Positions 7,465 through 17,081 of a stretch of 64,000 nt of DNA are shown one piece after another. The stretch is from Lysinibacillus sp. Its GTDB lineage: Bacteria > Bacillota > Bacilli > Bacillales_A > Planococcaceae. The translations under genes and the position numbers were made by a program. The notes under the pieces were generated by a model. That model saw only the letters and a list, made by a program, of their open reading frames with translations. It was not told the origin of the DNA and did not search any database. Location of the stretch: NCBI GenBank assembly GCA_031181585.1, contig JAPSKP010000003.1:62001-126000 (forward strand). Direction: 5' to 3'. Position 1 is the stretch's first letter, and every line of letters begins with the position of its first letter.

Positions 7465-10400
7465 ATGGCTTTTCATCAATATCCAGCAGCACAAGGTCTT
7501 TATTCACCGGAGTTCGAGCATGACGCGTGTGGAATTGGGATGTATGCAAACTTTAAAGGACGACCGTCACATGAAATCGTAAAGAACGGGTTAGAGATGT
7601 TATGTCGCCTGGAACACCGTGCAGGACGTGGGGGAGACGGTAAGACAGGTGACGGAGCAGGCATTATGGTACAAATCCCGGACGCATTTTTCAAATTAAA
7701 CTGTACGGAACTCAATTTACCCGAAAAAGGCGAGTATGGTGTCGGGCAGTTATTTTTCACAGACCGAGAAGAAGAACGCAAGGCAATTGAAGCAAAAATG
7801 AACGAATTGATTACAGCGGAGGGCCAGTCATTAATCGGGTGGCGCTGGGCACCAACGAATAAGATTAAGCTGAGTGAGGTGGCAAAATCCTCGGCTCCGG
7901 TTGTACGACAGGTTTTCATCCGTAAAAATGCAAGTGACCGATTAGCCTTCGAACGAAAGCTGTATGTAATTCGAAAGCAGGTTGAACATTGGGCTGAAGC
8001 TCAAGGATACGAATTTTATTGCCCTAGCTTATCGAGCCAAACAATGGTATTTAAGGGATTGCTGGCACCTGAAGAGGTAAGCGATTTTTATCAGGATTTA
8101 CAGGACGAGAGCTTTGTATCGGCATTTGCGCTTGTACATTCTCGTTATTCAACGAATACATTCCCATCTTGGAAACGTGCGCACCCAAACCGCTATATCA
8201 TCCATAACGGAGAAATCAACACACTGCGCGGCAATATTAACTGGATGCGTGCCCGTGAACAGCAGTTTGTATCGGAAGCATTCGGAGATGATTTACAAAA
8301 GCTCTTACCGATTATTGATCCATCAGGGTCTGACTCTTCAATGCTTGATAATGCATTCGAGTTCTTTGTATTAGCAGGGCGTACGCCGGCTCATGCGGCG
8401 ATGATGCTGATTCCGGAGCCTTGGACGGAAAATCCACGTATCGATAAAGGGCGTAAAGCATTTTATCAATACCATGCGAGTCTAATGGAGCCGTGGGATG
8501 GACCGACAGCAATCTGCTTCACGGACGGTAAGCAAATCGGTGCCATTCTTGATCGTAATGGTTTGCGTCCAGGCCGTTTGTATGTAACAAAGGATGATCA
8601 TGTCATTTTCTCTTCTGAAACCGGAGTAGTGGACGTACCGGAGGGAGAAGTAGTCATGAAAGACCGCCTAAGCCCGGGACGCATGCTGTTAATCGATCTG
8701 GAGCAAGGTAAAATCATTTCGGATGAAGATCTGAAATCTGAAATGGTAGTACAGGAGCCTTACCAGAAATGGCTGGAAGAAAACATGATCAGGCTGGACG
8801 CTGAAAAGGAAGAGCCGATTGTCGTGAATGACCTGACGCTTCGTCAAAAGATTTATGGCTACACATTTGAAGATGTACAGAAATATATTGTCCCGTTAGC
8901 GAAGGAAGGGAAGGATCCTTTAGGTTCCATGGGAAATGATACGCCGCTTGCGGTGCTGTCAGATCGACCACAGTCATTGTTCAATTATTTCAAGCAGTTA
9001 TTCGCGCAAGTAACAAATCCACCGATCGACTCGATCCGTGAACATGTCGTAACTTCTACAATGACATTGCTAGGCAGGGAAGGAAACTTGCTTCATCCAA
9101 GTGCAGAAAACGCACGACGTATTATGCTGGAGACACCTATATTAACGAATAGTGAATATAAACGCTTGTTAGAGAACAACGAAAAGGATTTCCAATCTTC
9201 TGTTATCTCACTTGCTTACACATACAGTATCGAAGAAGAACTAATTCGCATTCGTGAGCAGGCGGTAGCTGCCATAGAAGAGGGGAAGTCGTTGCTTGTA
9301 CTTTGTGACAATATCGAGAATCCGGCTGTACCAACAGTACCTGTACTGCTTGCAGCAAGCAGTCTGCATCAATATTTAGTAAGGGAAGGTCTCCGGACGA
9401 AGGTGAGCCTCATCGTTAATAGCGCGGAAGCTCGTGAAGTACACCATTTTGCAGCCTTGATTGGTTTTGGCATAGATGCAATTAATCCATATCTTGCCTA
9501 CGCTACAATTAAGGAAGCCATCGAAAAGGAAAACCTGCATGTAGACTACCAGACAGCCGTGAAAAAATTCCGTAAGGGAGCAGCAGACGGTGTAGTGAAA
9601 GTTATGTCCAAAATGGGGATTTCCACTGTGCAGTCATACCGGGGTGCACAAGTATTTGAGGCGGTAGGAATTAGTAAAGAGGTAATCGAGGAGCACTTTA
9701 CAGGCACAGCCTCTCAAATCGACGGTATTGATTTAGAAACGATCGGAGAAGAGGCAAAACGACGTTATGAATATGCAGTAAAAGCAATGCGAGCTGAGCT
9801 GGAGTCAGGTTCTGATTTCCAATGGCGGGCAGATGGTGAACACCATGCCTTTAATCCCAAAACAATCCATACATTACAGTGGGCAACCCGCAAAAATGAT
9901 TATGGCCTATATCGGATGTATGCGGAAATGGCAAACGAAGAAAGAATTGGTTTCCTACGGAACTTATTTGACTTTAAGAAGGCAGAGCGAAAAATCCCAT
10001 TAGAAGATGTAGAGTCCGTGGATTCCATTGTGAAACGCTTTAAATCCGGGGCAATGTCTTTTGGTTCCTTATCGAAAGAGGCTCATGAAACATTAGCAAT
10101 TGCGATGAACCGTCTAGGTGCCCGCTCTAATTCCGGGGAGGGCGGGGAAGATCCAGCCCGCTTTACGCCGGATGCGAATGGGGATTATCGGCGCAGTGCC
10201 ATCAAGCAGATTGCTTCAGGACGCTTTGGGGTGAAATCACACTATCTAGTAAATGCCGATGAGCTGCAAATTAAAATGGCGCAGGGAGCAAAACCTGGAG
10301 AAGGCGGTCAATTACCGGGCAATAAAGTCTATCCTTGGGTTGCAGAAGTCCGCGGTTCAACACCGGGAGTAGGTTTAATCTCACCGCCACCTCATCATGA

Positions 10401-11982
10401 TATTTACTCGATTGAGGATATGGCTGAATTAATCCATGATTTGAAAAATGCAAACCGATATGCCCGTATTTCTGTCAAACTTGTAGCGAAGGCAGGTGTA
10501 GGAACGATTGCGGCTGGTGTGGCAAAAGGTGCAGCAGATGTAATTGTTATTTCGGGCTATGACGGAGGTACGGGAGCTTCACCGAAAACTTCCATCAAGC
10601 ATACAGGGCTGCCATGGGAGCTAGGACTTGCAGAAGCGCATCAAACATTGATGCTGAATGGTCTCCGTGACAGAGTAATATTAGAAACAGATGGAAAATT
10701 AATGACAGGAAAAGATGTGGTGATGGCGGCTCTGTTAGGAGCAGAGGAATTTGGATTTGCAACAGCTCCGTTAATTGTTTTGGGCTGTGTGATGATGCGT
10801 GCATGTCATTTGGATACTTGTCCAGTTGGCGTGGCGACACAAAACCCGGAACTTCGCGCCAAATTCATGGGCAGTGCCGACCACGTAGTAAATTATATGC
10901 GCTTTGTAGCAGAAGAAATGCGTGAATATATGTCAATTCTTGGTTTCCGTACAGTTGAGGAAATGGTAGGAAGAACAGACGTGCTGATGATTTCTGAACG
11001 TACAAAGCAGCATTGGAAAGCAAACCAGCTGGATTTGACAGCTCTTCTTCACCAAGTCCAGGGTACGCGTACCAAACAGCGCGAGCAAAATCATGGAATT
11101 ACAGAAAGCTTTGATATGGTGCATCTATGGCCGAAAGTAGAAAAAGCGATTGAAGAGAAGAAAAAAGTGGAGCTATCATTCCCGATTAAAAATACAGATC
11201 GCGTAATGGGAACAATTATCGGCAGTGAGATTTCCCGTAAATACGGCGAACAAGGCTTAACGGACAACACGATTAATCTAACATTTACTGGACACGCGGG
11301 TCAGAGCTTTGGTGCATTCATTCCACGCGGTATGACGATGAAAGTAACGGGTGATGCGAACGACTATTTCGGCAAAGGATTATCCGGCGGTAAGGTGATA
11401 GCTGTATCGCCGATCAAGGGTGATTATGAGAAGAATGTTATTGCCGGAAACGTATGTCTCTATGGTGCAACAAGCGGCCAGGCATTTATTAATGGACGTG
11501 CAGGACACCGATTCGCTGTACGTAATTCAGGTGCTAATATCGTGGTCGAAGGAATTGGGGACCATGGATGTGAGTACATGACAGGAGGACGTATTGTTGT
11601 CTTAGGGGATGTTGGTCAAAATTTTGGGGCCGGTATGTCGGGCGGCGTTGCATATGTCTTACCAACTAACGCAGCCGCCTTTAAAGCACAGTGCAATCTC
11701 GAGATGATTGAATTTGCGAAGCTAGAAGAGAAAGGTGAAATCGAAGCAGTCCGCAATATGATTATTCAACATCTGGAGCAGACAGATAGTACCGCAGCAC
11801 TTAATGTATTGGCGAAGTGGGAGGAAATGGTACCGAAATTCGTAAAGGTTGTGCCAACGGATTACCAGGCAATGGTAGAAAAAATTAATTTCCACAAGCT
11901 GCAAGGTTTAACGGATGAAAATGCTGCTATGCAAGCATTTGTAGAAACAACAGGCAGCAAGGAGTTTGCCATTTCGAAATAA
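7465..11982 (+). CDS. gltA: Glutamate synthase large subunit
   Basis: This is the large (alpha) subunit of NADPH-dependent glutamate synthase, which transfers the glutamine amide to 2-oxoglutarate. It has an N-terminal class II amidotransferase domain whose nucleophile is the Cys of EHDACGIG, a central domain, an FMN/Fe-S synthase domain (with CHLDTCPVGVATQ near the Fe-S site) and a C-terminal beta-helix rich in Gly repeats (from about residue 1240). The start is the ATG at 7465, preceded by GGGGGGAA; a TTG eight codons upstream is less likely. The length of about 1,505 residues is full size. The partner gltB follows 166 bases later. Confidence 0.96.
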   Translation: MAFHQYPAAQGLYSPEFEHDACGIGMYANFKGRPSHEIVKNGLEMLCRLEHRAGRGGDGKTGDGAGIMVQIPDAFFKLNCTELNLPEKGEYGVGQLFFTDREEERKAIEAKMNELITAEGQSLIGWRWAPTNKIKLSEVAKSSAPVVRQVFIRKNASDRLAFERKLYVIRKQVEHWAEAQGYEFYCPSLSSQTMVFKGLLAPEEVSDFYQDLQDESFVSAFALVHSRYSTNTFPSWKRAHPNRYIIHNGEINTLRGNINWMRAREQQFVSEAFGDDLQKLLPIIDPSGSDSSMLDNAFEFFVLAGRTPAHAAMMLIPEPWTENPRIDKGRKAFYQYHASLMEPWDGPTAICFTDGKQIGAILDRNGLRPGRLYVTKDDHVIFSSETGVVDVPEGEVVMKDRLSPGRMLLIDLEQGKIISDEDLKSEMVVQEPYQKWLEENMIRLDAEKEEPIVVNDLTLRQKIYGYTFEDVQKYIVPLAKEGKDPLGSMGNDTPLAVLSDRPQSLFNYFKQLFAQVTNPPIDSIREHVVTSTMTLLGREGNLLHPSAENARRIMLETPILTNSEYKRLLENNEKDFQSSVISLAYTYSIEEELIRIREQAVAAIEEGKSLLVLCDNIENPAVPTVPVLLAASSLHQYLVREGLRTKVSLIVNSAEAREVHHFAALIGFGIDAINPYLAYATIKEAIEKENLHVDYQTAVKKFRKGAADGVVKVMSKMGISTVQSYRGAQVFEAVGISKEVIEEHFTGTASQIDGIDLETIGEEAKRRYEYAVKAMRAELESGSDFQWRADGEHHAFNPKTIHTLQWATRKNDYGLYRMYAEMANEERIGFLRNLFDFKKAERKIPLEDVESVDSIVKRFKSGAMSFGSLSKEAHETLAIAMNRLGARSNSGEGGEDPARFTPDANGDYRRSAIKQIASGRFGVKSHYLVNADELQIKMAQGAKPGEGGQLPGNKVYPWVAEVRGSTPGVGLISPPPHHDIYSIEDMAELIHDLKNANRYARISVKLVAKAGVGTIAAGVAKGAADVIVISGYDGGTGASPKTSIKHTGLPWELGLAEAHQTLMLNGLRDRVILETDGKLMTGKDVVMAALLGAEEFGFATAPLIVLGCVMMRACHLDTCPVGVATQNPELRAKFMGSADHVVNYMRFVAEEMREYMSILGFRTVEEMVGRTDVLMISERTKQHWKANQLDLTALLHQVQGTRTKQREQNHGITESFDMVHLWPKVEKAIEEKKKVELSFPIKNTDRVMGTIIGSEISRKYGEQGLTDNTINLTFTGHAGQSFGAFIPRGMTMKVTGDANDYFGKGLSGGKVIAVSPIKGDYEKNVIAGNVCLYGATSGQAFINGRAGHRFAVRNSGANIVVEGIGDHGCEYMTGGRIVVLGDVGQNFGAGMSGGVAYVLPTNAAAFKAQCNLEMIEFAKLEEKGEIEAVRNMIIQHLEQTDSTAALNVLAKWEEMVPKFVKVVPTDYQAMVEKINFHKLQGLTDENAAMQAFVETTGSKEFAISK

Positions 11983-12110
11983 GCAAAATAGTAAGGTTTT
12001 GCTCTCAGGAAAGCCAAGGTATTGTGCTGGATGCTGCTTTATAAGGCGTCGCCAAAGGGTTGTATGAGAATTACATGCAGCCTTTGGTGAATTGCTTTAT
12101 ACAGGCAGCA
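11982..12110 (+). other. Structured gltA-gltB intergenic region
   Basis: The 166-base gap holds a 7-bp hairpin AGCAAAA/TTTTGCT (11982-12003) right at the gltA stop. Further on, a nested structure has outer TGCTGC (12032) with GCAGCA (12105) and inner CCAAAGG (12052) with CCTTTGG (12081). Neither is followed by a T run, so these are not ordinary terminators. They could be processing or mRNA-stability elements that set the GltA:GltB ratio; this is inference. Confidence 0.4.
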
Positions 12111-12148
12111 AAGGTGCAAAGGTGTTCTTAGTAAGAGGAGGGGTCTAG

Positions 12149-13630
12149 ATGGGAAAACCGACTGGATTTATGGAATACAAAAGAGAAAAGACGGAAGAGC
12201 AGCCAACTCTAGAACGCGTTTCTAACTGGAAGGAATATGCGTCTAGATTATCGGATGAATCATTACAAACACAAGGAGCACGCTGTATGGACTGCGGTAC
12301 ACCTTTCTGTCATATGGGGATAGAAATTCGTGGGACAGCGGCCGGGTGCCCAATTAACAACGTTATTCCTGAATGGAATGATTTAGTATATAAGGGACAA
12401 TGGAAGGAAGCCTTAGATCGTCTGCATATGACAAATAACTTTCCGGAATTTACAGGGCGCGTCTGTCCGGCCCCGTGTGAAGGCTCTTGTACATTAGCGA
12501 TTACAGATCCTGCTGTAGCAATCAAATCAATTGAACGTACGATCATCGATAAAGGATTTGAAAACGGCTGGGTTGTTCCACGTATCCCGCGTCATAGAAC
12601 AGGGCAAAAGGTCGCTGTCGTTGGATCGGGTCCTGCAGGATTGGCTGCTGCTGATGAATTAAATCAGCTCGGACATAAAGTGACAGTATTTGAGCGTGCA
12701 GATCGTCCAGGCGGGCTATTAATGTACGGTATTCCTAATATGAAGCTTGAAAAAGAAGTGATTGAACGCCGTGTGAACCTGCTTGCATTAGAAGGGATTG
12801 AATTTAAATGCGGGGTTGACGTAGGGATTGATATCTCTACAGAGGAGCTTCGTTCTCAATATGATGCGGTTATCCTATGCCTAGGGGCGCAAAAACAGCG
12901 CCTGCTTCATATGGATGGCTCTGACGCTGAAGGAATTCACCTTGCGATGGACTACTTAACAGATGTGACAAAGAGTCTTCTCGATTCAAATTTTGAGGAC
13001 GGTAAAGCATTGAATGTGGAAGGCAAAGATGTCATTGTCATCGGCGGTGGTGATACAGGAGCTGACTGTGTAGCAACAGCTATTCGGCAAAACTGTAAAT
13101 CCGTCTATCAATTTGGCAAACATCCATCCTTGCCGATTAATCGCACGCAGGATAATCCTTGGCCAAAAGATCCGAATGTCTTTACATTGGATTATGCCTA
13201 TGCTGAAGTAAATGATGTGAAAGGGTACGATCCTCGTGAATACTGCATCCAAACACAAAAAATTGTGAAGGATGCGAACGGGCATGTAAAAGAACTTCAT
13301 ACGATCCAAATGGAGAAAATTCTAGGGGATGACGGCTTCCATTATTTTAAGGAACTTCCGGGAACAGAACGTGTCTGGCCAGCTCAGCATGTCTTTGTTG
13401 CAATTGGGTTTGAAGGTGTGGAGAAGTCGCTGCCTGAGCAGTTCGGGGTAGAAGTCGTGAATAACCGAATCCGTGCTTCCGTAAAAGACTTTGAGACGAA
13501 TATTCCGGGTGTTTTTGCAGCAGGAGATGCACGCCGAGGTCAAAGTCTTGTCGTATGGGCTATTAAGGAAGGGCGCAGTGTAGCAGCAAGCGCACATTAT
13601 TATTTGCAGGAATCACAAGTATCGGCTTAA
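12149..13630 (+). CDS. gltB: Glutamate synthase small subunit
   Basis: This NADPH-oxidising flavoprotein (beta) subunit of glutamate synthase passes electrons to the large subunit. The N-terminal Fe-S region has CMDCGTPFC, CPINNVIPEW and CPAPCEGSC. It is followed by an FAD Rossmann motif VVGSGPAGLAAA (about residue 155) and an NADPH motif VIGGGDTGADC (about residue 295). The GDARRGQSLVVWAI stretch closes the FAD site. Its 493 residues are normal length. AGGAGGGG supports the ATG. It is co-oriented with gltA and is followed by a strong terminator. Confidence 0.96.
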   Translation: MGKPTGFMEYKREKTEEQPTLERVSNWKEYASRLSDESLQTQGARCMDCGTPFCHMGIEIRGTAAGCPINNVIPEWNDLVYKGQWKEALDRLHMTNNFPEFTGRVCPAPCEGSCTLAITDPAVAIKSIERTIIDKGFENGWVVPRIPRHRTGQKVAVVGSGPAGLAAADELNQLGHKVTVFERADRPGGLLMYGIPNMKLEKEVIERRVNLLALEGIEFKCGVDVGIDISTEELRSQYDAVILCLGAQKQRLLHMDGSDAEGIHLAMDYLTDVTKSLLDSNFEDGKALNVEGKDVIVIGGGDTGADCVATAIRQNCKSVYQFGKHPSLPINRTQDNPWPKDPNVFTLDYAYAEVNDVKGYDPREYCIQTQKIVKDANGHVKELHTIQMEKILGDDGFHYFKELPGTERVWPAQHVFVAIGFEGVEKSLPEQFGVEVVNNRIRASVKDFETNIPGVFAAGDARRGQSLVVWAIKEGRSVAASAHYYLQESQVSA

Positions 13631-13635
13631 ATAAA

Positions 13636-13682
13636 AGAAGAACCCAGCGGTATAAGATTTTCTATACCGCCGGGTTCTTTTA
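13636..13682. terminator. Bidirectional terminator, gltB / kinase
   Basis: AAGAACCC...GCGGTATA pairs with TATACCGC...GGGTTCTT, a stem of about 17 bp with one bulge. T-rich tails on both strands let it serve both converging genes. Confidence 0.88.
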
Positions 13683-13757
13683 ACTTTATAGAAAAAGCCA
13701 GCTGTTACGCTACAATTATAGAGAGAAAAACTCGGCTAACTATAAAAGGGATTGTTC

Positions 13758-15857
13758 TTAAGGATGAAGAACTTTTTCCTCTTTGAGCTGGACAGGTAAA
13801 ATAATGGAAAAAGTGCTTCCTTTGCCTTTTTCACTGAAGGCTGTAATTTCTCCTTGATGTGCTGCTATTATTTCCTTGGCAATCGATAGGCCCAGTCCCA
13901 TGCCACTGCCTGTATCCGTACGTGCTTCATCAGCTTTATAAAGCCTGTTGAAGGCCATAGCTATCTCCTCTTTGTTCATCCCAATACCGGAATCTGAAAT
14001 ATGGAAAATGATTTTATTTACATTACGCTGCAGTTTAGTATTTATCTGGATTGTTCCTCCTTCAGGCGTAAATTTCATCGCATTTTGAAGAAGATTTTGG
14101 ATTACTTGGTTCATCCGGAAAACGTCAATCGTTATATATGCTTGTTCAGAAGCCGGCAGGGCAGGAAATGAATCGACGATAAATGATAAATTATTTATTG
14201 TAAAGTCATGGATAAACTGCTGCTTAATGCTTTTTAAGTAAAGCGCTGCATTTTCCTCTACAAAGTGATATGTTATTTGGTTCTCCTCCAATTTAGCTAG
14301 CTCAAATAAATCATCTGTGAGCTTTTTCATAAATAGAAGCTTATTCATTACAAGATTTAAATATTTTTCCTTGTTCTCCTGAATCAGCCCATTTTTCAGC
14401 ATCTCTACAAAACCGAGAGCGGTCTGCATTGGTGTTCCAAGGTCATGAGAAATGTTGGACAAAAGCTTACGGCGGGATATTTCTACCTTTTTCAGCTTCT
14501 GGTTGGATGCAGCCAGTTCCTCATTAAGCTCATGAAGAGCCCGTGTTCTTTCGCTAACAATATGCTCCAGGTTACCATTTAAATGAATAAGTTCATCAGA
14601 AACAACTTCTAGACGTTTATAAGCATCTGCCATTTGATTGGCCATTGTAATGATTTGAACAAGGAAAAATAAAAATACGCCAAAATAGTACAGCAACGTG
14701 GCAGAAGAGCCGCCTATATAATAGAACCAGTCATTCATAATTACTAATACTACAATAAGAGAGCCGATAAAATTCGCCCAAGCCCACTGCCGCTTACGAT
14801 AAATAGCAAGCGGATAAACATAAAAAATATGATAAGAAATCGCAAGAAACACATAAGTAAACTGAAAATAAATTGTATAGGTAAATATATCAGGCGGTGT
14901 AGCTAATAGGAAGAAAGAATAGCCCATCCCCAGATAAACTAAAACTTTTGTCATAACAGGCTGCTTCTCATTCGGGAATATATGAGAAATATAGTAAATG
15001 AGCAGTAATATACATATACTGATCGACAAGTATTCCAATTTGTAAACCGTAAAAAACAGATGATCCGGGATAAAATAGCGCAGGATATACCCATCTGTAA
15101 CGGCGAGGCGAATGCTGAACATTAGGCACATACCGCTAAAGTAAAATGCCATAATGTCAGTACGGCGGAAAAAATAGGTGAAAAAGTAAAACGTACTCAT
15201 TATAAGCAAGCTGCCGAGAATAATCAGCTCTGATGTAACAGCTTGAGCATTTTCTTTCATGATGACGTCTGAATGGCCGATAACAAAAGAATCCCATATT
15301 CCATTACGCCGCTGGTGAAAATTAGAGACTTGAACAACAAGCTCTAGAGTAGCACTGGACGGAGTGATCGTAATCATTTGAGACATTGTCCATGGTTTTT
15401 CCGAGAGAGCGCTTGTTCCAACGATGCCGGACTCAGCACGAGGCTGACCATTTACCCATACTTTATAAGCGGAGTTGCTGGTAGGGATTTGGAGTGCCAA
15501 TGGCTGATCAATCGCTTGCTCATTTAAATGAATGAGTAAGCGATAGGTAGCAAATCCTTCATTCGGGTAACTACCTGTGCCTTCAGAGAGTCTCGACCAT
15601 TCCGAAGGGACCTTCACGTAAGCAGGCTCTTCCAAGTAATTGGGGATTTGCTCAGGTGTCAGCAGAGCATTCCAATAAAAGGACCAATTCCCCTCCAGTG
15701 ATATGCTATCTGCTGAAGGAGAGGGGATCCACTCTTTTAAATCCACTTCTCCCTTTTCTGCTGGAGAGGCGGCTTGAGTATAACTTGAGAAAGGCCAGAG
15801 CATTAAAAAGAAAAAAAGGAATAAAAGGCATATCAAATTATGCTTCACCATGCCCAT
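13758..15857 (-). CDS. 7TMR-DISM sensor histidine kinase
   Basis: A 699-residue membrane sensor. It has a signal sequence (about 1-29), an extracellular beta-sandwich of the 7TMR-DISM type (about 45-200, with GNWSFYWNALL and YKVWVNGQ), seven membrane helices (about 205-405), a coiled-coil linker (about 410-465), a HisKA domain with phospho-acceptor His471 in SNISHDLGTP, and a HATPase domain with the N box NLLQNAMKF, DSGIGMN and GSGMGLGLS. The extracellular fold resembles carbohydrate-binding modules, so a sugar or envelope ligand is plausible but unproven. The start overlaps the end of the response-regulator gene by 20 bases, so the two are translationally coupled and form a cognate pair. Confidence 0.9.
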   Translation of the reverse strand: MGMVKHNLICLLFLFFFLMLWPFSSYTQAASPAEKGEVDLKEWIPSPSADSISLEGNWSFYWNALLTPEQIPNYLEEPAYVKVPSEWSRLSEGTGSYPNEGFATYRLLIHLNEQAIDQPLALQIPTSNSAYKVWVNGQPRAESGIVGTSALSEKPWTMSQMITITPSSATLELVVQVSNFHQRRNGIWDSFVIGHSDVIMKENAQAVTSELIILGSLLIMSTFYFFTYFFRRTDIMAFYFSGMCLMFSIRLAVTDGYILRYFIPDHLFFTVYKLEYLSISICILLLIYYISHIFPNEKQPVMTKVLVYLGMGYSFFLLATPPDIFTYTIYFQFTYVFLAISYHIFYVYPLAIYRKRQWAWANFIGSLIVVLVIMNDWFYYIGGSSATLLYYFGVFLFFLVQIITMANQMADAYKRLEVVSDELIHLNGNLEHIVSERTRALHELNEELAASNQKLKKVEISRRKLLSNISHDLGTPMQTALGFVEMLKNGLIQENKEKYLNLVMNKLLFMKKLTDDLFELAKLEENQITYHFVEENAALYLKSIKQQFIHDFTINNLSFIVDSFPALPASEQAYITIDVFRMNQVIQNLLQNAMKFTPEGGTIQINTKLQRNVNKIIFHISDSGIGMNKEEIAMAFNRLYKADEARTDTGSGMGLGLSIAKEIIAAHQGEITAFSEKGKGSTFSIILPVQLKEEKVLHP

Positions 15858-16560
15858 TAAACATAAAACCGCCGCCCCGAATTGTTAAAATATATTGCGG
15901 GTTCGAGACATCCTTTTCTATTTTTTTTCTTATATTGCTAATGTGGACATTCACTGTCCGTGTATCACCCATACTATCATTTCCCCACACGCCGCTATAC
16001 AGCTCTGAAGAACTCCAGATTTTATTAGGATGCTGAGCTAAAAATAAAAGCAGCCGATACTCCTTCGAAGACAAAGGTATTTCCTCATTCTCAATGAAAA
16101 CCTTTTGTGTATTCTCCTCGATCTTCAACTCATTGAAGGTAAGGACGGGCGTAGTGAAAGGAGTAAAGGCAGCCTGCAAAATTGCCTGATGGTAAATGGG
16201 CGCACGGCGAAGGTTAGAACGAATTCTTGCCAGTAGTTCCTCCATAATAAATGGTTTTGTTATATAATCATCTCCTCCAGCCTCCAGCCCCTCTATGATA
16301 TCGAAAGAACCTTTTTTGCAACTGATGAAAATGATGGGCACATTCGAAATTCTCCGTATTTCTTTACATGTCTGGATCCCGTCAATACCCGGTATCATTA
16401 TATCTAGTAAAACAAGATTGGGATTCTCTTTTTCAAATAGGAGGAGACCTTCATATCCGTTTTGGGCGAAAAAAGGAGTAAAGCCGTGACTTATTAAAAA
16501 CAGCTCAAGTAATTCGCATATGGATAAATCATCTTCTATGATTAATATTTTATTTTGCAT
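15838..16560 (-). CDS. OmpR-family response regulator
   Basis: A 240-residue two-domain regulator. The receiver domain has the acidic pair D10/D11, phospho-acceptor D53 in LLDIMIPG and Lys102 in YITKPF. The position usually held by Thr is Ser in IIFISCKK, an allowed replacement. A linker of about 25 residues is followed by a winged-helix DNA-binding domain (about 145-235) ending TIRGGGFMF. It precedes and overlaps the 7TMR-DISM kinase gene. Its targets are unknown; the next gene upstream is sufC, transcribed away from it. Confidence 0.93.
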   Translation of the reverse strand: MQNKILIIEDDLSICELLELFLISHGFTPFFAQNGYEGLLLFEKENPNLVLLDIMIPGIDGIQTCKEIRRISNVPIIFISCKKGSFDIIEGLEAGGDDYITKPFIMEELLARIRSNLRRAPIYHQAILQAAFTPFTTPVLTFNELKIEENTQKVFIENEEIPLSSKEYRLLLFLAQHPNKIWSSSELYSGVWGNDSMGDTRTVNVHISNIRKKIEKDVSNPQYILTIRGGGFMFNGHGEA

Positions 16561-16852
16561 TTCTTGCCCTGCCCTCTGTGAATATTTAGTTTTATATATA
16601 AACCGGAATTTGGAAATGTTATACGTTTATTATACTTAAAATTAACATCAATGTAAGAGCTGGTTTAAAAGAAAATTACTTAAAAATTTCTATTATATTG
16701 ATAATAAGAAGAGCTGTATTTCGCTGGAGAAAATAAAGGGAAGTGATGGGAGGTTTAACTTGTAATGAAGAGAGAAATAATTAGGGAAGTTTGAAAAGGG
16801 CAAGGACTGTACATATCAGAGAGAATTACTATATTATATAGGAATGCAAACT

Positions 16853-16871
16853 GATATTGATTCTCATTTAT
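16853..16871. promoter_or_regulatory. Candidate Fur box
   Basis: The 19 bases starting at 16853 (GATATTGATTCTCATTTAT) match the classical Fur consensus at 13 of 19 positions, including GATA-TGAT and TCATT. It lies about 160 bases upstream of the proposed suf promoter, so its target is uncertain. Confidence 0.3.
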
Positions 16872-16942
16872 TGCTTTCTTATTGAAAAAATAAAAACGAA
16901 AGATGCTTTCCCTATTATTATATGAAATCTCATTATGATATC

Positions 16943-16968
16943 GTTTTCAAAGAAAATTTAAAGGGTAT
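16943..16968 (+). promoter_or_regulatory. Candidate SigB promoter upstream of suf
   Basis: GTTTTC (four of six to GTTTAA) and a perfect GGGTAT are separated by 14 bases. The AT-rich setting makes chance matches possible. Confidence 0.25.
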
Positions 16969-16992
16969 TTAATTAAAATCATTCTAAACTAT

Positions 16993-17021
16993 TTGCAACT
17001 CGATTCTATTTCAGTTAAGAT
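16993..17021 (+). promoter_or_regulatory. SigA-type promoter of the suf operon
   Basis: TTGCAA at 16993-16998 and TAAGAT at 17016-17021 are 17 bases apart. They lie about 60 bases upstream of the sufC start, leaving a leader of about 50 bases. Confidence 0.6.
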
Positions 17022-17081
17022 GGTTTATGATGAAAATAAGTAATGGAATATCCATTCAATTGAACATATGGAGGGTAACTT

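Larger units (their letters stand above)
16561..17081. other. Long AT-rich regulatory gap before suf
   Basis: This 521-base gap separates the divergent response regulator and sufC. It holds a SigA-like promoter next to sufC, a Fur-like box and a SigB-like promoter, each listed separately. I see no open frame with a ribosome site. Confidence 0.6.

Noticed and set aside
7500-7919. A 139-codon minus-strand frame in the start of gltA
   Set aside because: It is wholly antisense to the amidotransferase domain of gltA and has no ribosome site.
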